Below, piece by piece: positions 48,301 through 60,300 of a stretch of 64,000 bases of DNA. Origin of the DNA: Agapetus fuscipes. Its lineage: Eukaryota > Arthropoda > Insecta > Trichoptera > Glossosomatidae. The notes beneath the pieces were generated by a model. It was not told the DNA's origin. It ran no database searches and saw only the letters and a list, made by a program, of their open reading frames with translations. The stretch lies in NCBI GenBank assembly GCA_951799405.1, contig OX637334.1, forward strand, positions 8,742,001 to 8,806,000, in the 5' to 3' direction. The first letter of the stretch is position 1. Every line of letters begins with the position of its first letter. Both the position numbers and the translations under genes were made by a program.

Positions 48301-51300
48301 TAAAACTCGTTTTTTTTCATTTTTCTTCATCAGCCAAAATCATTTTATTATGTAATCAAGTTCACAATATATCTAAGGATATGATAAATCCAGAAAAACT
48401 TAAATTCAAGTCACTGCTTTTATATTACAGGACTTTTTCCAAAGTACTATGATTTTTTTCCGATTCATAAGAGATAATGCCTTGTAGTAAATATACGACT
48501 GATGCTGTTTTTGTAAATTATATACCAATAAAAGCATTATTTCACTAGCTTTTAAAATCAATAATCCAAAATGAGGTAAGTTTTATATCTTTCGAGATAT
48601 TTGATATCAAACACATGACCTGTGTTGCTGCATTACTGCTGCAAATGGCTGGCACACAGAGGTAACAAGATTTCGCCACTAGGGGCGCTCCAAGGGTTAA
48701 GCACTAGTGAGGCCCAAGGTAAGTGTTAGTAGGATTAGTGAATACGGGGGTTCGAGGCTTTACTCACTATTTAGGTCTTCAGGCGCCAAAAGATGATAGT
48801 TGAAGTTTCTCCTGACAATGAGCCCAGATAGTTTAGCATTTGGGATCGGTCCCTCCACTGCGAGTCTCCCTACAACCTATAAAACGAAAAAGATGAAAAA
48901 TAAACCAAGGAGTTGTTTCCCACCAAAGTAACTTAATAATAATGAAATATTTGAGGAAGGTGTTGCATATACCTGCAAGAGAGTTACAATTGTAGAATCC
49001 CTTTTCCAGATTTATTTTGTCTCAAAAAAAGACCGTCAAGGGGGGGGGGGGGGTAGACACAGGTTTCAGTGGACTATATTGCCCTCCTAAAAGCCAAAAT
49101 CACCCCCAGGTTGGGAAGCACTGATCTATTTTGTACTAAGAAGGGGAGGGGGTCAGTCAAATATTTATTTTTATTTTTCCCCGATTATGGCGTAAGGCTG
49201 CCCCCTTAGTCGTGGAAATAAATTTATTCCACTAACTCAACTTGCGTAGTGCATTTTTAAACATTTATTGATTTCCTACCTTAATTGATTGACGACACTT
49301 TATAACTATGTGAACAGTCATATGCATTAGTTATTCAAGAACAAAAATCTTATATTTCCACTTGCAGACTTTTGAATTCTTGAACACAGATGTCAGGGAT
49401 AAATTGAAAGTTTGAAGACGTCTATGATTGACAGCTGCACTGTATGCAAGTTTACACTCTATGAGTGTCACTCGCAGTTGAAGGGTTAATATTAAGATTA
49501 TAATTACTTTAGCGGTTTTTTGTCCACGGAAAAGCAGCTTGACGGCGTGAGTATTGCGAGGACTGTGGAGGGTCAGAGAAGTCCCGTGCTCCCTCTGCAG
49601 CGCCCCCCGGAGACGGGACATCTCGTTCTGCTCGCCATGCACCAAAATCTAAAGCATATACCCACATGGTAAACAAGAGGTAAAGGCAAGAAGTAACAAT
49701 GAAATGGGTATACCGTATACAGGGGTGCATAGAAGTTAACGCAATTACTTAATATGTTCGGTAAAAATAACTTTATTAGAAAAGAAATGTTTTATTTTCA
49801 CACTTTATTTGTGTTTTATTGCCTAAGCGCTATCGGACTTTATTCAATCATCTTCAGAGGTTAACTGAGGTAAAAAAAAAAAGGATCAAAATTTGAGTCA
49901 GGGGAAAGAAAGTGTGAGTTACTTTATTCCTCATGATATAAGGCACAAATCCATCAATGGTTTTTCTTTCAAAAAGTACATCAAGTGAAATAAAAGGTGG
50001 TTTCATTTAAGTATTTTTTATTCATAATGATATAAAACTAGCCTTAACGGTAAAAGCAGCCTTGCAAAGACAAAAGCTACAATGGCTCTCAATGAATCAT
50101 CATCATCATTAATTGGCTGGAGTACAAGAGTTATACATGACTTACCACATGTGGTGGCTTGAGGATCCTGATGAACTCCGAGGTCTGCTGGTAGTCAGTG
50201 TGCGCGGAGAAAGAGATGTAGTCCACGGACATCTTGAGTGGCAGCTTCTGCCCCGACATGGTGGATATCTCATCCGGCTCTGACAGTATGGTCTTAGCCA
50301 GGGTGCCCTCAACACAGTATCCTGAAAGTAGACAACAGCATTTAGCAACAATAAAATCATAACAGTTTCAACAACGTCACATCATCCTGCTTAAGAAGTC
50401 CATCGCAGACTTGAGAAAAATGTCCAGAAGCTCCAGCTCCGATACGTCACGGAAACAGATTCTCAGAAAGACACTTTCCAGTATCAACCGCCAGCCGTGT
50501 AAGCCTATAACTGATCACCCATGCTGTAGAAAATGGTTCACTTTGCCAATGTCACCCCTGTTCCAGAAAAGGTCCGCACGAGTCGCAGGGTGTATGTTCA
50601 TTTGAGATTTGGGTTTTTATATTGTAAGTCCACATGCAGCATGTTTAAGCGCGAACTTATTCGTGTCTGCTTGTGAAAATGTATATAGGTACTTAATGTG
50701 AATCCCAATGTTACATATCTTTGCAACTTAGATTAGATTAGATAATAACGAAATAATAGGTTGATTAATTGAGTGACCGCTTTTCTTATGTGAATCACAT
50801 TCCATGAGCACACTGGGATCTTGGTCATTGCTCAGAAAGCTCTAATTTTCGAGCAAGACCTAATAAGGCTGAAAGACCTTTGGTAACCTCTCTTTGTAAA
50901 GGCATATGAATTTTCCAACCCAATGAACAACATGTTTATCTTTTAAGATGAACGATTACAAAGTTTTCCTCTACGATCAATAAAAAAAAAAAAACATTTT
51001 TGATAATTATATAATTTTTGTGTGCTCCGCTGGTGTGCTGGGACAGTATGGGTGGTCAGCCTCATGTAAATCAAGTCAATGAAAATATGACTAAAAATAA
51101 AATGAAATAAATAACTACCAGCAATGATGACTCCATTTTTGGGATCCGTGCACCAAGATTCAAAAAGTTCCCTGGATAATCCTGATTGCATCATACCTGG
51201 AGAGGCCATGATCACACAAGGTCCTATATCATCAAAATGGTCAATGCCCTAAAAATAAAATCATTTCTTTCATTAAAAATCTAACAATAGTTGGCAGATA

Positions 51301-54300
51301 AATGAATATCGGGTAAGTATAAATGTGAGTAAAAGGGATTTTTTTATTAACATGATAATGATTATTTTCTTTGAATGAAAAAACATTAGGTATGATAAAT
51401 ATATGAAAATATCAGGAAAAATATATAGAGTAGCTACTCATTTTTATCACAAAAAAAAACACTGGTAGGTATATCAATATAAATCAATGGGTACTTTTTT
51501 CAAGCATGCAAACACTGATTTGACAGCTCGGCGTATTTGAATAAAATCTAAATTTATCAACTGAATATTATCAGCAGACAGAATTTTTTTATCTCAAAAT
51601 GTGTCTCCAACTACATTTAAAGTAATTGTTCTTTTATCAAATCAAGTAAATATCAATTGAAAGAGGAATTGCAAAACCAAGGTCAAAGGTAGACATATTT
51701 TTTGTATGTGTATCATAATAGTTTTCAGTGATTTTAACTTGTAAATTGATATTCATTTCAGGATGGGCTGGAAAGAATCATTTATAAAAATTTTGGAGGA
51801 CAATCGTGGGATGGTTGTACTGATTTTCTGTCTACCAGCCAGTTTTATATTTGATTTACTCTTCCAACTTAAACATAGAATATATCAAAGTTTATTTGGA
51901 ATCCCTTTATTCCATGAAAAGAGAGTATGGGACATACAAGAGAGGGTAAGATTATTTCCGAGTATTTTACATAACCTTTTTATTTCAGAGTATTTACATA
52001 CCCTTTTTTGTTGCAGCTACTTTTTAAAATAATACTTTTCTGAATGTTATTAATACCTACAAACTCTTCTACTCAAAACTATATAGTTACCTAAGGTCAA
52101 GGGCGTCGCCAGCCGATGGCGCAGGGGGGGGCAAGTTGACTTTACCTACTACAATTCATACTTGAGCGTACGGAATATTAGGAGTGGAATTGGGGAATTC
52201 ATTCGAGTTTCGACGTACGGGAATGATTGTTCAAGGCTTGAACTTCAATCAAATCAACTCAAAGACTTAGGACTATGGTTGTATTATATTTGGCAACGTT
52301 TTTAGAATCTCTAGGGGGGGCAGCTGCCCCTCCCTGCCCCCCCCTTGGCGACGCCCTTGCCTAAGGTCTATCGGGGCTTACAACTTGATATTGCTTGAGA
52401 ATTTGCACATTCTATAACTTTAAGATACAAACAAACCGTTATTTAGAATTTCCATAATTGGCGACATAGCCAATGCTTAATGTTGAGAATGATGTAAGTT
52501 CTCCCATAACGGTTTATCTAATATCCAAAGAGTATAATTACCTAACAGTAAAGTTAATTATAATTTGTAAATAAAAGAGTCCATAACGACAGCTAAGCTC
52601 ACTGATGGTTCTTGAGGTGTGATTCACAAAAAAAACAGTGTTAACAAAATAAATGAATCTAATGTAATTATTATCTCATGAATGCACACAAAAAAGTGAG
52701 TTTTTGTGTACAGACCTGCATACAAACTTACAAAAAAAACCCAAACCTCAAATGAATATTAAGTCTTGAACGGGATGAACGGGAATCTTGCGCTCCTAGC
52801 TCTTCTGGACATGAGTGCGGCTTTTGACACCGTATGTCATGATATCTTGATAAAGAGGTTGGAGGATGCGTACGGCTTGAGAGATAAGGCTCTGGCGTGG
52901 TTCACCTCCTATTTGGCGGATCGCAAGCAGGTAGTGCGTACTTGTGACTGTGTCTCACCTTCCTATTCGCTGATCTCCGGGGTGCCGCAGGGGTCTGTGT
53001 TGGGACCGATCCTGTTTATTTTATACACGGCCGACATTGAGAGCATAGTCGAGAAATGGAGCCTTATTACACATGCATATGCAGATGACTGGCAGATTTA
53101 CTCTCAGTGTCGACCACACATGGCGGGAGCTCTCAGTAACAGAATGGCAGCTTGCATTGCGGAGATCGGTGAATGGATGACAAGCAATGGCCTAATCCTT
53201 AACATGGGTAAGATGGAAATTATGTGGGCGGCTACGTCCAGGCGTGATCATCTCCTGACAACTCGCGTACCACTCTCCATTGGGGGACAGCTGATTCAGC
53301 CGTCAGATTCAGTGAGACTTCTAGGAGTCACACTGGATCGGAACCTCACAAGTTGAATAACACGGTATCCTCCTCGTTTTTTGAACTTCGCCAGATAAAG
53401 GCAATCAGGAGATGTTTACCATCAGGGGCGGTCAGGACCCTGGTTAACGCTTTTGTGATGTCTCGGGTTGACTATTGCTCAACGCTGTATATAGGTCAGC
53501 CGAAAAAACAGTTCAGCCGACTACAATCTGTGCTGAACTCTGCAGCAAGACTCATATTTGCGATGTCCAAATTTAATCATATTACTCCATTGTTGAAAGA
53601 ACTGCATTGGCTTCGTTTTCCGGAGAGGGTGGTCTACCGTGTTTGTTTGATGGTTTACAAAGCTGTCAATGGTACGGCTCCTTCATACCTGTCTGACATG
53701 TTCTCACCTATTGAGATAGATTTGAGACGCCAAACTCTCAGATCTGCAGGGTGTGGGGTGGTTGACTTAGTCCAGCCGTCACGTCAGACACGCACTAATT
53801 TTGGGGACCTTGCTTTCCGGTTTGCGGTCCCAATGGAGTGGAACAGACTACCACCTAATGTGAGGAAGGCAGAAACTGTTGGTGTCTTTAAAGGAGCACT
53901 AAAGACGCATCTTTACAAAAAATCTTATCCGTGATTTGAGAGGGCCCTTGAGGTGTGACACACACAAAAACGGCGCTCTTCAATTATGTGTACCTTATAA
54001 ATAAATTATCCTTGTATATATATATATAAGTCTACAACTCTTGCCGCCCTTTCCTGAGGAGGACTTTAGCAAAAATGATTCCATCCATAAATCCAATAAG
54101 CATCAGGAAGTTTTCTATAAAATCTTTTTCTTAAATAAAACAGTCTTTTTCTATTTCATCTCTACAATTATTTCCATGTGTTCATATCCAACACTTTTTT
54201 ATAAATTTCTTTCATTTACGTTCACTTGTCTACATTATCTACATTATGATTAACTTCTTTGTAAGGTGTATCGTTGGAAAGATCTACCAAAAGAGAAACG

Positions 54301-57300
54301 CAAACCATTGGTCACCTCCCGTCCCAACTGGCTGTCTCTATCCACGACCTTCTACCGCAAGGATCTGTGCCACCAGATTCCCTTGCAGCTCTACAACATC
54401 CTGGGCTTTGATGAAACGAACCAGACTGTCAGGGTGGAGCCCATGGTGTCAGTGGGAGAAATCACCAAGTATCTGATACCAAAAGGGTACACGCTGGCCG
54501 TTACACTTGAAATTGCTGATGCTACGCTAGGAGGTAACTTTGAATACATGAATTACTCAACTGTAATATTACACTTCTGTCAGCAATCATGTTTTTGAGC
54601 AAGCCTGGGCTTGATTTTTAAGAGTGCTAGCCATAATTTCTAGTGACTTGCTTTCCCTGATCTGTTGCCGAGGTTTATCGGACCTGGAGGTTGCGGACGT
54701 TTTGCCCATATCTCTGATGATGATGTTCATCGGCGATATGGGCATCTCATCACCCTGAAGAAACCCAATGCAGACATGGGCGAAACGTTCAGCTCCAATA
54801 GACCACTGCAACAGATCGCGGATAGCAACTCTCCAGTGTCCAACGACAACCATAAAGCCTAGAATTTGTATATAGTTTTTAGTATTTGTAATTCAGTGCC
54901 TAGAAAACTCAGTAAGAGAGATAACTGACAACAATAATGAACATTGCTTGTGAAATACAATGTTATCTTATTTTCTGAAAAAGCATCAAGAGTTCATGTT
55001 TATTGAAGTACAAATCATTCATCTTTGATTTTGAAAACTTTTTCCAGGTCTTGCCATGGGAACCGGGATGACAACCCATTCCCACAAAGTGGGACTGTAT
55101 CAAGAAACCATCACAAAATACGAAGTGGTCCTGGGAGATGGAAGTTTTGTAGAGGCCACTGCGGACAATGAGTACTCTGACCTTTTCAGAGCCTTGCCAT
55201 GGTCTCACGGAAGCCTAGCCTTTTTAGTCGCCCTCACTTTGAAAGTTGTGCCGATCAAACCATACATAAGACTCAAGTACACACCTGTAAGGGGACAGAA
55301 GAACTACTGTGATAAAATAAGAGAGGTGTCAGGAGCTAATGATAACAACACAAAAGATTTACCTGATTACGTTGAAGCTACAATTTACAGCAAAGACAAG
55401 GCTGTTATAATGACGGGCAATTATTCAGATTTCGACCCAAACTTGCCCGTTAATAATTTAACAAAATGGTACAAACCATGGTTTTACAAATACGTCGAAA
55501 GTTTCTTAGATAGGAAAGAAGACTACGAAGAATTAATTCCTTTAAGGGAATATTTGCTGCGTCACAATCGTGCTATATTTTGGGTCGTCGAGTCTATGAT
55601 TCCATTCGGAAATAATCCCTTATTCAGGCTTTTATTCGGATGGTTACTCCCGCCAAAACCGGCATTTTTAAAGTTCACAACGACGCCTGGAATCAGAGCT
55701 TTCACTTTTACAAAACAAGTCTTCCAAGATATAGTTTTACCAATCAAGGAATTAGAAAAGCAAATTGAAATATCGGAAAAATTATTTGAAGCGTATCCGT
55801 TGCTAGTTTACCCATGTCGGATTTACGACCACGGACCTGCTTCAGGACAATTGCGGCAGCCTGATAAGAAATATTTGGTCCCTGGGACTGATTACGCAAT
55901 GTACAATGATTTGGGGATTTATGGTGTACCGGGACAGGTTAAAGATAAAAAGCCTTACAATCCCGTGACAGCCATGAGGGAGATGGAGAAATTCACCAGG
56001 GATGTTGGAGGATTTTCATTCCTGTACGCAGATATATTCATGACGCGTGAGGAGTTTGAAGAAATGTTTGATTTGACTCTGTATGAAATGGTGAGGATTA
56101 AATATCACGCGTCTTTGGCTTTCCCTCATCTCTATGATAAAGTAAAGCCAGAGATTGATGTTTTTGAAATTGGCAGACAGAATGCCATCAAATGATTCAC
56201 ATTACTTCAATATTTTATAAATTCAATAAAATATTTTTTTACTATCAAATTTGAGTTTCACTTGTGACAGCAACCATAACGCTTTGAGTATACCACTTCA
56301 CCTCTGCATATAAGTTGCACATTTACACTGCCCCAAGAAAGTAGGTGAAAAGTTAATCAACAAAGATCATATTTGAAAAATGTTTTTTTTTTCTTGCTCT
56401 GCCTACCTTCAGAAGCCTGGAAACTAGGCACGTCAGATCCCTAATAGTACTTTCTCTCGAAGTCATCGACCTTCCAATCACGAGTCCGAAATGTTAACCA
56501 CCAGACTACGGACCGGTCATACCAAATATCATTACACACTTTGTTTACATTGCTAAGGTTCCTAGCCACCAAGACCTGACAGGCCACCTCCCCCATGGTT
56601 ATTTGGAAAATTCCAACTTTATTTGCTGATCATGTATTTGAAATGTTCCAACCTCATTAGCTAATCATGTATTTGAAATTTTCCAACCTCATTTGCTGAT
56701 CGTGTATTTGAAATGTTCCAACCTCATTTGCTAATCATGTATTTGAAATGTTCCAACCTCATTTGCTGATCATGTATTTGAAATGTTCCAACCTCTTTTG
56801 CTGGTCATGTATTTGAAATGTTCTAACCTCTAAAATTTTTAAAAAAATAATAAAAAACTTTGTTTTAATTCACTGTGAGTTTTTTTTTTTTTTTTTTTTA
56901 ATTTTAAAGATGAACTTTCACAAAGTTACTGCAACAAACCTAGATAATGTTCTAACCTCATTTGCTAATCATGTATTTGAAATGTTCCAACCTCATTTGC
57001 TGATCATGTATTTGAAATGTTCCAACCTCTTTTGCTGGTCACGTATTTGAAATGTTCCAACCTCATTTGCTGATCATGTATTAGGTCCTTACATATGAAA
57101 TCGGCGTTTTGTATGGGAGGAACGAAAAGTCTTTTTTTTTAAATATAATATATTTATTTAATCAAAGTATGTACCATTGCTATCTATGCACTTTTGACAT
57201 ATCAAAGGTAGTTCATTGATCCCTTTCCTAAAATAACCATTCGGATGGCAATCAATTCAATCTGTGAAGGCGGCTTGGACTACCGGAAATTATTTTTTTC

Positions 57301-60300
57301 CCTTGCAAGAAGTTATCCAAATTTTGAGAAAAATGGTAATCTATTAAAGCAAGGTTCGAAGAGTACGGGGGATGTCTTAGACATTCCAACTAAAGCTCCT
57401 CTAATTTGGTAGCCGTCTGTTGTGCAGTGTGTGGTCTATCGTTGTCACGAAGCAGCAGTGACCTAGAGCGATTGACCAGCCTCGGTTGTTTAGCAGCTAG
57501 CTTTTCCATCATGGTTTGCAGTTGCTGACAATAGAAATCTGCTGTAATCGTCTGACCAGATTTAAGAAAGGTATAATGAACGACACCGGCACTAGTCCAC
57601 CAAACGCTCACAAGTAACTATTTTGAGTCAATTTTCGCTTGGGGCATGATTTGTCTGGTTCGGCAGGGTTCAGTCATTGCGATGAGCGCTTCCGATTATT
57701 GTACAGGATCCATTTTTCATCACAGTTAACAATTCGATTTAAAACCCCTTCATTATTGTGCCGGTTGAGTAATGTAACGCAGCAGCCGGCGCGCGTTTGT
57801 TGATTTGCTTCACTCAATTAGTGAGGTACCCACTTTTCAAGCTTTTTGACCTTTCCAATTTTCTTCAAGGGGATTAAAACAGTTTTATCAGTAACTTTGC
57901 AGCTTACAGCTAACTCGGACGTGGTTTGCCAAGGATCCGCTTCCACAAAAGCCTTAAATTCCTCATTATCAACTTTGGTCTCCGGCCGTCCACGAGGCTT
58001 GTTCTGCAGGCCGAAATGTCCAGAACGAAAACGTTGGAACCAAAAACGCACGTTTTATTTTGCGATACCGTTGCCATACACATCATTAATCCTTCGAGCC
58101 GTTTCTGCAGCACTGGTGCCACGGTGGAACTCTTAACTCGTAAATAACGCAATATTTCAAGTTTTCTATTTTATAAAATAAGTGACGCAAAGAAAAGAAC
58201 AATTGAGGAACGAACAAATGAATTACAATTTTTGAAAAGTTTTAGCGGAAACATTGTAGAACTCCATTTTAATTATTAAAAAATGATAACAAACTTTGTT
58301 TAGTTCTACTTTATTTATTTTTATTTAGTTACAAACAAAAATAACGAGTTGTGCAAAAATAACAACTGAGTAATTTTACACCAGCATATACAATAAAAAA
58401 TTCATTTGAGTTAATCAAAAAACTAAAAAATACCATAATTCCTGACAATGCCAAACTCGTATCTTTTGATGTGAGTAATCTGTTCCCGAGCGTCCCCACT
58501 AGTGAAACATTAATTTTGGTAAAAAATATTTTATCAAACTCACAGTTGGAGGATTCATTAATAAAAGATTTTATGTTATTGTTAACCACTTGTGTCAATC
58601 ATAATTACTTCACATTTAACAATATTGTCTATCAACAACATTGTGGTCTGGCTATGGGTTCCCCTCTGTCTCCTATCCTAGCAGATGTATTCTTAGACCA
58701 TCTGGAAAATATATTGTTTGATACCTTTAAAGTACAGACAAAAAATTTACTCACATATTTCAGATACGTCGATGATATCTTTTGCATTTGGGTGGGTACA
58801 GAGAGGCAGTTAACTTCTTTTCAGAAAATTTTAAATTCACTTCACAACAATATCAAGTTTACTACTGAATTAGAATCTAATAGAAGCCTGAATTTTTTAG
58901 ATTTAACTATTACCATTATAGATAACAAATTAGATTTTAGAATATACAGGAAACCTACCCATACTGACACTACGATTCACGCTCTTTCCCAACACCCAAT
59001 AAACCACAAACTTGCAGCTTTCCGTTCCATGATCCATCGAGCCATTACCATTCCTATGACAGATTTTAATTTTAATAACGAAATTCTTATCATTAAGCAA
59101 ATCGCAACAAATAATGGCTACGAAGTAGGGTTGATAGACAGACTCTTGGCTAGCAAACAGAGGAAACATGCTATCACTACTCATGTCTTCTCGCAAGCAC
59201 CGTCTGATGAAATCAAGTGGAGAAGGTTTCTTCATTTGGATGGAATTTCCACACTCATCAAAAGCATCTTGCCAGCCAACATTAAACCAGCTTACTACAC
59301 CCATAACAAAATTGGACAGCTACTCTCAAATGGTAAAGACAAAACTGACATTTGGCAGAAGAGTGGTGTCTACAAAATTAACTGCAAAGACTGTGATGCA
59401 TCTTATATTGGGAAGACAGGTAGGACATTCCTGAAAAGAATTGGAGAACACAAACTGTCGTTCAAAAACAGAACCATCTTCTCAGAAATGGCAAACCATT
59501 GTTTAGAACATGACCACACTTTTGTCAGTGAAGACACCGCTTTTCTGCATTTGTCAAATAATGGCTATACCCTAAATAGATTAGAAGCTATCGAAATTCT
59601 AAAAGCAAAAAAATTGGGTGTTAACATTATAAATAACCAAATCCCTCCATTTACTCCATTGATCAACACTTTACCTGTCTTCAATTTGAGTAAATAAACT
59701 AATGGATTATTCTGATTATTTGTATTTAATTTGTTTCTGACAGATACACTTGGATTGATTTATTGATTTTTTGTTGTTTTTTTCTCTCTTTGTATTTGAT
59801 TTGGTACACTCACTTTAGCTCTCTTTGGAAATTTACATAAAACATACATTCCTTCTTGTTTGTTTAATCCTCTTAATGGTTCATTTCTCAGAACATTATC
59901 TTACACTTGTCATTTTTCTAGTATTGGTAAATAAAGTTACTTTATAATTGTTCATAATTTTGTATTGTTCCTTGTTACGGGTTAAATTTACTTAAATTTA
60001 TTCTTAGTAAATTTCCTACTCTTCACTTAACTATTTGTTTTTGTCCATACTGTTCTTAGTATACAACTTGATAAATTCACAAAGCTATTCTTTATAATTT
60101 TTCATATTTCTCCTAATTCTACTGTGTGTATAATATTCATTTTGCTTTATATAGTCTCCCATTATTTTAAGATTTCAGTTTCTCTGAGGATGGCCAAGAG
60201 GCCGAAACCGGTCACAACTCGTTATTTTTGTTTGTAACTAAATAAAAATAAATAAAGTAGAACTAAACAAAGTTTGTTATCATTTTTTAATAAATGAATT

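Larger units (their letters stand above)
58262..60290 (+). mobile_element. Penelope-like retroelement, 5' truncated, with inverted terminal copies
   Basis: The 85 bases at about 58270-58355 are the complement of 60208-60292 (AACAAACTTTGTTTAGTTCT ... AACGAGTTGTG). Such an inverted partial terminal repeat at the 5' end is typical of Penelope elements. The mariner words AAATGAATTACAATTTT occur on both sides as the target duplication. Confidence 0.7.
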
